Origin: Capitulum mitella
Taxonomy: Eukaryota; Arthropoda; Thecostraca; Pollicipedomorpha; Pollicipedidae
Length of the DNA stretch: 64,000 nt
Direction: 5' to 3'
Assembly: GCA_030062745.1 (NCBI GenBank)
Contig: CP099842.1
Location: 4,445,822-4,509,821, forward strand
How positions within the stretch are numbered: the first letter of the stretch is position 1; every line of letters begins with the position of its first letter. Positions 12,701 through 64,000 of the stretch are shown here, one piece after another. The notes under the pieces were generated by a model. The model saw only the letters and a program-made list of their open reading frames with translations. It searched no databases and was not told where the DNA came from. A program made the translations under genes and the position numbers.

Positions 12701-13626
12701 CGGCGGGTGCCAGAGCGGGCGCCGTCCGCCGGCCGGCTCGGGAAGACGAGAACGGCCGCCGACTGGGCGCGGCGGCGCCGTATGTACACAACAGCTGATT
12801 GTGGTGCGGGGTACCGCCGTGCGGAGAAGCGGCGGCGGGAGAGGCTCGTGCCGGCGGCCGCTCCGGCCCGTGATCGCGGTGTCCGGGAGGTCGCCGGTGC
12901 CGCCAGCGCCACCGTGCGTCCACCGTGCGGAACCGCTAATCGCCACCGGAACAAATACGAAGCGAGACTAATGACGCCGGAAGCAGCGCGGATTGTCACG
13001 TGGGTCTTCCCTGTCCCCCCTCCCCCCTATCTCCTGGCCGCCCTTCAGCACCCTTCTACCCTGAACTGGCGGCGGACGAGCGCCGAACCCAGCTTACTTG
13101 CCGACAACGTACCACTGCACCTCGATCGGTACCCAGTTCCGCGTACAGCGCGGACGTCCCGTAAAACAAAACATAACGCGGTAGCAAGAGCCACATTTTA
13201 AGTACATCCCTCCCTGGTAACATACTAAAATATATGAACACATCGTGTAAAAGGTAAGGGCCAACTCAACTTGGAGAGGAGTTCGGACAACACTCGCGAA
13301 GCATTTCACAACCAAATACTCAGGCAGCGGTGAACACAACGTTTCAACTAAAACTGATCGGATGGAGCATGACGAGTATAACCGAATGGTCACGATCTGA
13401 CTGGAAACGGCCGCAGCCAGAGCACGACAGACCGCCGCGAGCGTTCCGACGGCCCGAGCACGCCCGACCGCGCCAACCAAACCGCACCGACGCCCACCAA
13501 TCTCAGCGTAATACTTGGCCGCCACGACGGCGGCGGCGGCGGAACGATAAAACACAAGCGGACCAGCGCGAAGCATCGCTAGCGAGGACTACGGGCGCCG
13601 CGCCGAAGCGGAGTCGCCCGGTCGGG

Positions 13627-13694
13627 GGCGCCGGGCGGCCGGGCGGCGGCGGCCGGGCGCCGCCCGCGCCGCCGCCGCCCGGCCGCCCGGCGCC
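13627..13694 (+). repeat. Perfect 26-bp all-G/C hairpin
   Basis: Arms 13627-13652 (ggcgccgggcggccgggcgg+cggcgg) and 13669-13694 are exact reverse complements around a 16-base loop. Every base in both arms is G or C. Confidence 0.9.
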
Positions 13695-15202
13695 GCTTTG
13701 GCCTGAACATTGCAATGGGCTAACTGGGTCGTCCGGTCGGGCGCCGATAAATACTAATAACGTGTGACGGACGGCGGCCGCGTCCGGCCGCGCGGCGCGA
13801 CCTAATGCCGCCCAAGGTCCCCTCCGGCTATCACAGCATCCACGGACGACACGGCGCCGGGCGGGCGGCCACGGCCGGCCCGCCCGGCCGACCTGAGCTG
13901 GGGCGGCGCGCCCGAGCCGCGCGTACCGCCCCTACCTAGCGGCCCGCGACGCTACACGAACGGGCTGGTCTTCGGCTGCGCCGCCGGCACCAGCTCTCGA
14001 GACCGGCTGAAACACGGCCAGAGGCGGTCACAGACCTGCTGGGAGCGGGGGTAACTGGTGCAAACAGGTCACAGCACTGCTCAGGCTGGCGCAACCAGCG
14101 ACAGAGAGGCGGTCACACACCTACTGGGAGCGGATGAAAGAGTGAAAGAGCGGTTGTCGCAGGCCTGATGAGACCGGCTGAAACATCGCCTGAGCGGAGA
14201 AATCGCAGCATGGTTGAGAGTGGCTGTCGTTCGGAGCTTTGAACTCCTTTAGCGGCACAGCATGTACACAAAAGTACTCGTACTTTGCGTTCCGGTTTCA
14301 TTTGTAGTTGCTGCTTTCGTACAAAATCGGCACTGGCATGGGAACTTAAAACAGACAGGAATGCACAAACTCTAGACTGCCTCTTTTGTCTGGCTAAACT
14401 CTGGGTTTTAGGAATTTCACACACAAGTTACGTGCCATGCTAAAACAAACCACCACAGGGGGCAATTTCAAGAAAGCAAACAATCTGGACACCACCATGT
14501 GAGAACCTAACAAGAGGTAATACAAAATACGAAGAAAATACAAAGAAAATGGAAATGCGTGGTTCTCAACTCTGACGGGCACGTTTCTTGGTCACAACCT
14601 ATGCAATTACGGAAATTAAATACCGACACCACACCATTCCTTTCCCAGGTCAAATTTCATCCCCAAAGAAACGCCCACACAGTGCAAAAGGACGAAACAC
14701 TAGATAAACAACATATCACCTCTAGATCAGTACGGCATGCCAGAAAGCAGAGATGGAATTACACGACAAGTGTGAATTAAGGTTGAGTGAACTCGGGCTT
14801 CCACATAACAAACCCAGCCGTTTTGGTCGCTACTGCCTTTCTGCGTGATGATGCAGTCCACCAGCAGCGACCTCGGCCCAATGAGCCATTGACTTTCTGT
14901 ATGGATGCTAAATACTCATTCCATCTTTCCTCCGCGCGTGACAAAAAGGAAGGAATCAAGCTCCGATGCGCCAGCCGCGGGGACGCCGAGGTTTCTTTGA
15001 AGGGCGTCAGACAAAGCAAACGCTGACAGTACGCTTGAGGTTGACGCATTGCAAGCATTGCAGCATTTGTAATGTACCAGCCGTCCCTGTGACCTGCGAA
15101 TATGGCCGGCTCAAGGGCAAACGCCGGACATCTACGGCATTCGGCTACGAACATGCGAAAGGGAATTTCTTAAACACCGATACTGTGCTCATACCAACAC
15201 AT

Positions 15203-54132
<38,930 letters not shown>

Positions 54133-54474
54133 CCTCGTTCGCTCAGTGAATATAGAGCCCGAGGCTGGAGACTACGAAACATTTACGAACATTTAACTTG
54201 TGTTTAAGCAATTGACGGGCATGCGGGTGGGTCAGTATTGTATGAATCGCGGCAATGGACGGTCCTTTGTACGGTCTTACGGTGGCTTTCACACGCGGGT
54301 AACTTGCGGTAGTCGGCCGACGAGTAATTCGCGGGCGTCTCGTCAGGACGGGTATAATTTCAAGTCAAAGAGGACGGGTATAATTTAAACGGCGACCTCC
54401 ACGATCAACAATTCTTTGCCATATCATTTGTTTCGCGCACTTCGCCGGATCCCTCCCCTATCCACGTGCTAGGG

Positions 54475-54650
54475 TCACAGCCAGGATTTTCTTTATGAGG
54501 GGCTTGAGCTCAGTGTGAATTAAAATTATACGAAAACCGCCTGTCGAGAAGACGATGTGCAATGTTTTTCACAAAAATGTGGGCCTAAGGGGGAGCGGGC
54601 CCCGGCCCCCTGGCCCCCCCCCCCTCCCTCGGCTGCGCCTGTGTGTAAAG
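54475..54650 (+). repeat. Dispersed repeat copy (gccaggatttt family)
   Basis: It contains cagccaggattttcttta, gcttgagctcagtgtgaa, tacgaaaaccgcctg, gaagacgatgtgcaatg and a run of C after ccccggccccctgg. It matches the 9.2 kb copy in order and spacing. A third, short fragment (gtagccaggatttcaac) lies near 61487. Confidence 0.65.
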
Positions 54651-56692
54651 TTTTACGTCTCCAATACTTTCTTAATAGCTGGTACGATAGTTGTTTTCTC
54701 AATCTCAATAGTTGTTCCGAACTTTGCGGCGTTTTCCTCGGTGAAATAATGCGCCGTTTGCCGTTTGACCAAGGCCGTGTCATTTCACTTTGATTTTGAT
54801 AGATGTTGTGTAGGGAAGAAAAGGTGTACAGGGAACGGCATTTTAACGAGGTGGTGCGGACTCGAGGATGCCACAGCCCTTATGCAGCCTTGTCGATGGC
54901 ATTTAAAGGTTCCGGCTTATTGATGTGAGAGTTGCACGAACATGATGCAGTTTTTCTGACTCGAGTTAACCCTCGGTGTATTACGCATAATGCGGGTGCA
55001 TTCGAATGGGACTGCTAGCCTACCCTAAATTTTTCTCACATCGATTCCCGAACAAAAACGAACGGCTGGGAATTCCACGTTCAGTGAGATAGAAACCGTA
55101 ATGTGTTCAACTCGGTACCACCTGGCGGTGTCAAATAGCCCCCCCCATCCATTTCTCTTGAATAACTTCTGAAGCGTTGGTCAGCCCAACCAAATTCTCA
55201 GCACCTGCTTATCAATCAATTTTGCGTATTTTGATATCAGAACCATTTCCGTGCTAGGTCAGATCAAGGAGATATGACGTCACACATAAACCCTTGCATG
55301 CATGTTTTCCCTTCTTCGGACGGTGACGCGAACATGCTTAGTTTTTTAAAGCATTCAAGAATTTAATGCATGAATTGCTTGAATTTACATAGGGTGCTGT
55401 CTCCAAAAACATACGCAACCGTGACACGTCAACATTACAGGTCATGCTAGATCACATACATGATGAAAATTGGACTGATTTGTAATATGACTGATAGAAG
55501 TGGTTGCCGCTGATCTTCCCCATCGTTCAAGCCAGACAAGCAAATATATACCCGCCCCTTAGAAAGGCTCACCAAAAACAACATGAGATCATGCTAGGTC
55601 ACGTCATAGGTAGATGTCAAAACGAAATGAAGTGCATTGTCTGTGGAAGATCATTTAGTAGCAGCAGATAATAATTATTGTTCCTAGTCAGAAAAAGAAA
55701 AATAGCTATATGCCCTGAGCTGGCTTGACTTTGACCCGATTAAGAGCAGGCAGCGCAGATTTGATTATCACGAGTCGTCATTTCAGTTCTCTGCTTGACG
55801 GATTTAATAACCGCGTTGAGTAATTATTGCTGTTTGTCAGGAAGAATAATACAGCCTTGTCTGACTTGACCTAGACTGACATTGACTAGATGAAAACGGA
55901 ATAATGGAAAACTAGTCATCAGGAGGTTTCACTTCCGCCCTTTTGTCACACAGATCAAAACGTCTGCGAGTAAGTATTGATCTCTCGCATGTAAAGTAAG
56001 ACCAGCATTTCACCTGACTTAGGTGGACCTTAACCCGACATTTTTTGACATTTTGGCGTACTCTAGATGCAGAAGAATGTAACTTTTTGTTTGATACCCA
56101 GTGGAAGTAAATAAAAAATAAAAAAGTGGAAAAATAAGAAAAGTAAAATCAGTACTGCTGATGATAAGATGTACAAACCGATGTCAGTTTTCTGACGTCG
56201 TGCTACGCGTTCTACGTGACCTGTGCTGTCATCAGTCAGGTGAAGAGGGCTACAATAACATTTCCTGAATCGCGAAATTCAGGGTTATCGATTGGTGGTA
56301 GACCGGTTTAGATTCGACTGTTAGATCCTGAGATAACAGTGGTGTCCTTTTTGACACCCCAGGCGGTCTCGGGTAAAAAAATACGCCAGGCGGTGCTGGG
56401 ACAATGCATAAACACGCATAGCATGAAGCAGACATTGTGAGAGGCACTTGACATATCATGCATCGCCCATCCTGCTGAAATGCCATATGTGAGCATTAGG
56501 TTGAAACAAGGCCTGCATGCTGCAAAAAGCTTTTATTGGGTCTAGTCTAATGCGCGGCAGACTGAAAGTTTAAGTCGCACGCTCGATTTCGACTTCGACG
56601 TCGAATCTGACTTTGACTTTGAGACGAGTTTGAGTTCGCACTGCAGACTATTAGTTTGTGTCTCGGAACATGCACCTCTGTTTCTTGCCCTG

Positions 56693-56755
56693 GACTGAAT
56701 GGATCAGCCAGGGCCAGATCGGCTGATCAGTTGTGAGCAGCCGATCCATTCAGTC
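56693..56755 (+). repeat. Inverted repeat, 16-bp arms
   Basis: The arm gactgaatggatcagc (56693) pairs with gccgatccattcagtc (56740-56755) with one mismatch. The loop holds a second small inverted pair around ggctgatcag. Confidence 0.8.
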
Positions 56756-57475
56756 GCGAAGTTGCAATGCGAGATAAACATCCTCCAGAACAATTTGCTT
56801 CAGTGCTTGGGGCACGCTGCTCAGATGTGGAAGCACTCAGGTGGCGGAATTAGGGTTCGCACAACAAACTCGTCTTAGGACTTTGATCCCAACACCGCCC
56901 CCATTAATGCCCAGTGTCCCATAAACAGGACGGCCAGAAATCGTTTTGTGTGTGGCCTCTGCAAGGTTCTGTGAAACCGAAGATGCTGCCAGCACAGGGG
57001 GTGATCGAAGGGGTGGCAGTTGTTGGCTAAACTCCGACGTTTGAAAATTTTTGCGGAAATGTTGGATTTAAACAGTATCAAACTTTGTAGACTACCATAA
57101 AAGTTATGTCTCATTCGAATTTCGTAATTACGCCTGGGCATTAATGGATTCGCACAGTCGGACTAAATTTAAAATGAAACGAGCCACATTAGCTTGCGGT
57201 CGGCGGCCCAGCCTTCATTTTACACGTAAGACGGCTATTAAAGAAGCAAAAATGGCTCCGCTCAGGATGGCTAGACCTAAGCTCTATTGGAACAAGACTC
57301 GAGAAAGCCGGTAGCACGTGCAAAGGTTATGTGTATGCCACGTTTGGAACCTCTGCAAGGCCGGCTTTGGTCCAGTTCTCGCATAAGGTACTGTGCGACA
57401 TTTGAATTTTCTGGTGTGTCTGTTTGTCTTGGCTCGAGCAAGGCCGCCGGTAACAAGACGTCCGTCGAGTTAACC

Positions 57476-58668
57476 CGTCCCCGACTGGGGGGGGGGGCAG
57501 TTGACTGGCCCCCCTGGGGTTTTTCTGGGATTGCGAGGGAACCAACAAACACAGAGTCACGAAACTTTGTGTACCTTTTGCTCCATCAATTTTACATCTC
57601 GTCTCAAAGTTTCGACCTCAGGTTAGGTCAGGTGTCTGACCTAGGTCAGGTCAAACAGACCTATGTCAAAAACGTTTAGCGCCCTCTGACTTTTCCGCAA
57701 AACAAGATATCTCAATAATACTTTCAGGGATTAGTGGTCGTAATAGATGCAACAAATCTGCTATCTCACATTTTTCGGAATTTTCCGGGTCATTGACCTA
57801 AGGTCAAGCCCATTTTTAAAACATGTCGTTTTTTTCGGAAATTGACGGAATATTCCATAACATTTTTAGTGTGGAGTCAAGCAGTCATCTAGTTACCGTC
57901 ATTGGGCAAAATTTCACTGACTTCCAGCCATTGACCTGAGGTCAGGTCACGAATAACTGTACTGGGCCAAAATGTACCACCGTCAAAATCGACGATGAAT
58001 TACTCAGAATGGGTAGAAAATGGCAGAACTAGCTTGTTCAGACGTAATTAATACCAGGAACCTCAAAAAGTTTGAAAAAGTAGCATATTTTGGAAATGAA
58101 CAGGCTCTCGCGAATAAAGTTCCGCCAACTTCGTAGATTGGAAACTAATCAATTTTTCCAAAATTTAAGCATGAGAAACCATCACAAGAACCACAAAGAT
58201 CAATAAAATTGACATAGATCGTCCTTTTTCGCGAAAATGAAGGAACGCCAAAATTAGTTCTCGTCAAATTGGTACCACATACGGCAGCGGCGCACACTGA
58301 CAGCTGGCGAGAGAATTACGGTGTCTTTAACTCAACGTTTCGGCGTATATATTGAAGAAATCTGGGGAAATTAGACGCGTATCGGCATCCGCGGACCTTT
58401 ACTTGTGCGCTGGTGCCTTTACCTATGCGTTATTAGTTACAACCCTTGAGATTCAGGCCATTTCTCGGTGTCATGCAGTCGGCTATGAGAAAACATATAT
58501 AGGGCGTAAATTGGCTTACATATTATCTAAAACCAAAAATGAGACCAGTTTCAAACTCTACTCGTGACAGGCTTTCCAACGGTGTGTTTGTTTTTATCGT
58601 GCGACCAACCGTTCGTGAGTTAGAAGGGGGGCAGTCAACTGCCCCCCCCCCCCAGTCGCCGATGTTCG
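57476..58668 (+). mobile_element. Possible inverted-repeat-bounded element (~1.2 kb)
   Basis: The left edge cgactgggggggggggcagt+tgactgg recurs in reverse complement at 58624-58668 (agggggg cagtcaactg, then a C run and agtcg). The two lie about 1.15 kb apart. The interior has several aggtca-type motifs and no transposase-like frame, so a non-autonomous element is suggested. Target-site duplication was not found. Confidence 0.4.
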
Positions 58669-61600
58669 GGACGGACCGACGGTCGTGCGCAGGTTAATGG
58701 AGTACGGTATTCGGGAGAAAACGACGACCTGTTTCATTCCGACCCATGATTGGCTGAGATGATCCTGGCGACATGAAGAGGAGCCGGTTGTTTAACTCAT
58801 TTTAGTGGTTATGACAGCATCATACGTTTCGCACTATGAAGCCGTTTGATATTGCACAATGGATTCACCACAGCTTACTGCGACTCGAGCTTTTCAGCCT
58901 TATATTTATTGTTTTGCATCGTACGTTGCCCACTTACTGGATATTGGCACCAAACAGGGTTCTCCAATGGTTTTATATTCCAAAGGGTGCCATTGGTTTT
59001 ACCGAGCAGTTACTTCATTACTGGGTTTAACACAACTGGCAATGCATCGTTCTTTATATTTTGACTTCACCTTATGGCGACTGAGTGATTAATTTCGCCT
59101 AGCTACGAGCGAGGTCGCAAGCTTGGCTGGAGTTCCGCGGAGGGAGGGTCCAGAGCTTTTCCCAGTTTTCGAAGCTTTTAACATTTTGTCTAAGGTAATG
59201 ACTGGAGAGAATCGGTTTCAAATCCTAGGCAGATCCGCGAATACATTTCAGAAATCTCCAATCACAGGCCTATGACGAGTCAGCCCCAGTACACGCCAAC
59301 TGTCCCCCAACAACTATATGCCACCAACCGTGCATGCCAACTGTGTTTCAATGATCTCCGTACTGAAGTCCCGGTCGAGGTCAAGGTCATTGTAATCAAA
59401 GGAGCTGGGGTCACTAACATTTTCGAATTTTTATTGGTCGCGGAGGTGTCACGATGCATCGGAAACGCTGAATGGCATTGCAAGGATACTTTGAGTTTTT
59501 ATTCAACTCAGAAATCATTTTCGGGACCTCATAAGCGCCCTTTAGGTTACGTCCCATGAAAGGATCCAATGAAAACCAGAATCCACTGACGTGACCTTCT
59601 TTGGGTGACCTCCAAGGTCACTGCGTACCTTAAAATGTTGAACTGGTTATCAGTATGTCGCCAAAAGAACAAGCTGCGCTCTCGTTTTTGTTTTGTCGCT
59701 CTATCACGTCAGGTTCGGAAAGGGCCGGGGGTTCATACCAGCCCTGTACTGCCGAAGATGACCAGTTGCTGAATACTGGCGAGGTTCAGGCCGGACGCTT
59801 GGGCCCGCCTGATCATTCACCTCAATACAGGAACCACTGATCAAACTGGTGAGGCTTAGATGCGAGAGCAAAGGGATTTGTTGCAACTGGTTTGTTTTAA
59901 GACGTTAAAGAATGCAAAGCAATAGGCGGTCAGCTCTATCATGAATTTCGCCCAATCTATAATTTCCTTTCCTAATTTTCGTGCCGGCCTATTGAGTGCG
60001 GCGCCCGTGAATAAAATACCCCAGACGGCTTTTTTTAAACTCAGCAAGTCCACCTCCCATCTACTCGTTAAACGTTACGTCTTTCCCCGCCCTTGTCCAG
60101 ATGACGTGTCCCTGCTGATTCCGCTGGTCGTTTCCGCCGCGACAGATGCGTTGATGGCCTCGATGTCCGGAGACTGTGCCTTTGTGTAAACAGAAGTAAA
60201 TGCGTCTTTTTATAGTTTGTTTTGTTTGGCATAGCAGAGCTGTGCCATGTGGAAAAGAACTATTGCTTTGTGATATAGCGCATGAGGCCCCAAATGTCTT
60301 GATTCAAGGCCACACACCTTCTGTGGGTGTTTTAACACATATGCACATTTTTCATACCGCGCTCGTAAAACAAATGGTAGACTAATATTTGATATTGTTT
60401 TAGCTATTCGGAAACAGTGTAGTTATCGTCGGTTTAGAATTCATTTTTAACATTTTAACGTGTATGGTCATTGTTGGTTTTCAGCAGTCGTTTCAGCTGT
60501 TTGATAGCTCAAGTCTTAAACATGGTACACAACGCCAGGGTGTACGGGGAGCTGGCGAATCTCTTCGCTCTCTGGCACTGTTCTGCTGACACGAGCCACT
60601 GCGAGCGAGTTACGCGCCGGGGGCATAGGGCGGCTTGTTGCTTCCCCCGCCACCCGTTTGGCTACCGGTCGGCGGCCGTTCTCATACCAGGCAGCACAGG
60701 CGGCTGCCGGAGGCGGTGCGAGGCTCGACCTGAGAGAATGCAGGGGGCCATAACGGCCCGCCTAGCCTCTGAATCGTTGTGAGTGTTCCATCCTGACTTT
60801 TATCCGCTGTACGTTGCATTCTCCGTGTGCAGTCGATGCGCGATGCCTCGTTCAAGAGACCAGCCCCAGGCGGTAACCTGGGGCAGTGATTGTTAAAAGA
60901 TTAGCTTGGTATTGCGGCTGTTAACATGCACCCGATTTCGTTACATTGTGTTTCTTAGCAGTCATGATCCGTTTCATGCCTCGTTGAAGCTTGACATTCA
61001 ATGGAAATTGCAAGCGCAGTTGAGCTCATGTGCCGAGGAAGACGAGCTGAACAGGACCATGTCACCCAGAAGACAGGAGGGTAGGTCAACCTAACTTCAC
61101 CCCAGCTTCGTTTTCCTGATTTAAACATTGGCACACTTGATTGGGTTGTTGTAGTTGAACCACTGCCGTCTTTTGCCTGCCTACAAACAGGCGCAGTTTT
61201 TCTCTGTGTATGCTATCTAAGCTGGCACGGCCCGTCCTGCTGCAAGGGTGGGCTACATCCCGTTCCGACCTAACTGGGTCCACGTGTTTTGGTGCTGCCG
61301 CTCACCTCTCGGCTCTTTGCTCAGAGCGAAATTACAATGGAAGCTAGCTATCAATGAGTGTATTAGTCAAAAGCACGCACAGAGCCTGCTGGCACACACA
61401 GAGTCGATTGCCACCAAACAGGTAAATGGATGGAGTTCATAACAAATATCAAGGCGAGTCAAGACAAGCGCATGCTGGCAGAAGTGTAGCCAGGATTTCA
61501 ACAAAGAGATATCAGAACAAACTTAGCCACCTCCAAAACTAAAAACTGCTCGGATTTTGTCAACTTTTCGCGTTCCGAAAAATGCCATGTATTCCCGTTT

Positions 61601-62130
61601 TTTGTGGTAAAGGGAGGCTAATCGAACCACGGCACCGGACATTCGCTGGTATCGGTGTAGAAACGTTTTCAAAGTGGTAGATCCAGGCTATTTATTTATA
61701 GGCATCTCATATTTATATATAGGCATATCAGGCTATTATTTATATTACACACAACACCACAGACATGGTGCTGCAGTTATTCAGGGTTGGCAGGGCCCCT
61801 GTCGAGTTGGTAGGGCCGCTGCCCTTTTTGTCCCATGGACTTCTATGCAAATGCAAGCATGGCCAGACACCGACACAAGGCTCTGGCGCATACGCGTGGC
61901 GAAGGCATAAGCTTCAGGACACACGGTGGCGAGGGCGTTTGCGAAGCTCTAACCAGACGAAGCTACAGTAACAAGAGCAATCCTGTTGCGACACGCGACA
62001 TACACGTACAGCGTGAGAGAATAACCAGGCCCAGTCATACAACATCCACTACACACGGCAACGACAGTCGTAAGGATAGTTCATGTAGCTGTGTCGCGCA
62101 GTAGCACGCGTCCACATACGGCAGCGGAAA

Positions 62131-62217
62131 TTGTCAGGCTAGGCTGTGACACACACAGAACACACACAAGAACAGGACACATACAACGCTAGGCTGTGAC
62201 ACACACAGAACACACAC
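62131..62217 (+). repeat. Direct repeat rich in CA
   Basis: The segment ggctaggctgtgacacacac plus agaacacacac occurs twice, about 55 bases apart. Confidence 0.8.
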
Positions 62218-63748
62218 ACGAACACGTACGCGTACAGCGCAGCACGGCACGACCGTGATCAGACGACGTGGTGATCCAGACGGCTCAGGGCTTGCCTGAC
62301 TGGGGGGAGCGGGGTGAGGAGTGGAGTAATGAGTGGTGAGACTTGAGAGATGGCGGTATCACCAAACGCATACGGTTCCAGACGTGGTGCGCCACACGGC
62401 CAGCGCCGAGTGTGCCTGTGAACTGCCATGCTGGAGGGAGCTGCGCCTGTCGCGCAGACACCCTCTACGAGAGGACGGGCGGGTTTGACCCCTGCTTTTA
62501 TCGAGTCCCGCTGATGGGCGGAAAACGTCTTTGTCCTTTTGCATGTTTGTTCCTTTCGTTCAGACTAATGCAATACTCGGAGATGGGTTTCTGTTGTTTG
62601 GTTTAGTGCACACGGCCTGGATTAATGAGACATCCATAGCTAGTTTCACGTCGATCCAAAGGGATTTAATGGTCTCGGCCAGTGTCTCCATCAACTGGCC
62701 ATGGTCACGCTTCTTCATTTTGCCATCTTTTACCGGTCTGAACTGACGATGCATTCATCTGCTAGCCCCCATGGTGACGGGTGATGAAGTTCAGTTCCCG
62801 CTCGACACGTCAACGTCACGTGTCTCATACTGCGTGACCGCGGAATGCGCTGCCGTACTTGGGACGACCCCGGTGCGAGAGCCGGGGAGCATGGCATCGG
62901 CAATACTGGACCACCTTTAGTGGTGTCCTTATGTCGTCTTTGGGTACGAACCATGCTTTGAAAATGTAAACCTGAGCACCACTTATGAGGACTTGGGCCC
63001 CAACAATGCAGTCGTCTAGAAAGGCTGTAGCCTACTTTTCTGCCTGCGCGGTAGTTTTACTTGTGGCGACTTCGCTCCGGTGCCAGTCTTTCTCGCGTGT
63101 TCACCGTCACTCACCAAATAGATTTTCACTGCCCATCATGCATGTGCACTCCACGCACAGTCGCCACTCACCAGTCAGAGACAGCTATTTACTCAAGCGT
63201 CACAGAGAGGCTTACAGCCAGCTAGTAAGAAAGCAGAGTGAGCGTGGCAACCACGAGCAGCCCGCTTTATCTACACCCTGGAACTGGAATAGTTTGGGTC
63301 CAGTGATACAAGAATGACATGGCACCAAACAAAGGGATGCGACTGCTCATAGTCGTACGAGAGGACGTAAACCGTCAAATAAACCAGTCACCGACAGTGG
63401 TATTTTCTTGCAGTCACAGGAAATGAGTCGTCTAAAAGTCCGAGATTTGGTGCTGTGAGTGACTTTTTACTCAAAACACCGAAAAGGGAAGCACCGTTTC
63501 ACATAGCTGGTAAAGGCTGCAGGGCTGTCGATTTGTCTTCTTCTGAGAGTGCCCTGGCCCATTCAATGTTGTTTTGGGCCCACCCGATTTTTGTTTGCCC
63601 CCCCCCCCACACACACAATATTTTCTGCCGGTTAAAAGGGAAATGAGTAATAGTAACGAAAAGAACGGCCGCAATCGACAAGAGATAGGCATAAAGTAAA
63701 GAATAAAGCCTTAAACCATGTAGCCTTAAACCATCTATTTTTCTTTCT

Positions 63749-63751
<3 letters not shown>

Positions 63752-63807
<56 letters not shown>
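63752..63807 (+). repeat. (TA)n microsatellite
   Basis: An uninterrupted run of about 28 TA units. The Tyr/Ile repeats in overlapping minus-strand frames come from it. Confidence 0.95.
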
Positions 63808-63811
<4 letters not shown>

Positions 63812-64000
63812 GGGGATAAGTGCAACCATTTATTTAATAAATGGAAAAAAAGAAACTTACAGGTATCTGTTGGGTAAAATGAAGTGGGTTAAATCCATTG
63901 AGAAACCCACATTTTGGGGGGAGGTTAGGTTGTCGGACCCTCGGCTCGGTCACTCCAATCAGAAATCGACACTCTTGAAAGGCTGGCAGTTGTCACAGCA

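Larger units (their letters stand above)
8431..15200. other. Region downstream of the DOCK gene without a recognisable gene
   Basis: Mixed to very GC-rich sequence, especially 11.7-14.0 kb. Open frames on both strands overlap each other and are Arg/Pro/Gly-rich. Apart from the repeats listed separately nothing is recognised. The DOCK 3' untranslated region should lie at the high-coordinate end, but no polyadenylation site could be fixed. Confidence 0.5.
54133..64000. other. Region upstream of the DOCK gene without a recognisable gene
   Basis: Lower GC than the gene body. Only short open frames occur, none matched to a family. Small items of note are listed separately: a dispersed repeat, an inverted-repeat bounded segment, a hairpin and microsatellites. 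A 64-codon minus frame at 62560-62754 (KKRDHGQLMETLAETIKSLW) has protein-like composition, but there is no splice or homology support. Confidence 0.55.

Noticed and set aside
57629-57960. aggtca half-sites suggesting nuclear-receptor elements
   Set aside because: They are part of a repetitive element or pentamer context, and single motifs carry no evidence of function.
58836-59092. Overlapping frames with GTKQGSPMVLYSKGCHWFYR, faintly like a FLYWCH finger
   Set aside because: The Cys/His ligands of that domain are not in place and three frames are open at once.
59704-59760. ggttcatacc box resembling a tRNA B box
   Set aside because: No cloverleaf or A box could be built around it.

Overview
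The window looks like animal nuclear DNA. It carries one large intron-rich gene on the minus strand, with GT-AG introns, abundant microsatellites and minisatellites, and mobile-element remnants. The encoded protein is recognisable from its sequence as a dedicator-of-cytokinesis protein of the DOCK6/7/8 (zizimin-related, DOCK-C) group, a guanine-nucleotide exchange factor for Rac/Cdc42 GTPases. One such gene rather than three paralogs would fit an invertebrate, and an arthropod is possible, but the species cannot be fixed from this window.

The gene runs from about 54.1 kb (candidate start codon) down to about 15.2 kb (candidate stop codon). I could place 38 internal or near-terminal coding exons with splice sites. 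Their phases agree at every junction except two places noted below. With the candidate first and last exons the chain is about 6.35 kb of coding sequence, or about 2,115 residues, the normal size for DOCK6/7/8. In order it contains the N-terminal DOCK-C/D domain (exons 2-5), the lipid-binding C2-like DHR-1 domain (exons 12-15), a long helical/armadillo-like middle, and the catalytic DHR-2 (DOCKER) domain (exons 31-39).

The most striking feature is a recurring architecture. At least five, perhaps six, exon-intron borders of this gene are embedded in tandem repeats whose unit includes the splice site itself. These are the donors of exons 5 and 23, the acceptors of exons 25, 29 and 35, and the acceptor of the candidate last exon. 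The array at exon 25 is about 2.7 kb of a 35-bp unit. These arrays create series of decoy splice sites and suggest that minisatellites here arise by duplication across exon borders.

Other notable points are a 24-nt microexon, a phase-neutral 63-codon proline-rich candidate cassette exon, a one-base frame break in exon 16 and a phase mismatch between exons 28 and 29. A roughly 300-bp interspersed repeat is present three times in the introns. The gene body lies in GC-rich DNA, except for an AT-rich island at about 52.3-53.75 kb in the presumed first intron.

The flanks (1-15.2 kb and 54.2-64 kb) hold no gene I can recognise. They contain microsatellites, perfect hairpins, short inverted-repeat elements of MITE type and diverged dispersed repeats. 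One 262-codon open frame at 7.6-8.4 kb has a signal-anchor-like N-terminus but no family I recognise.
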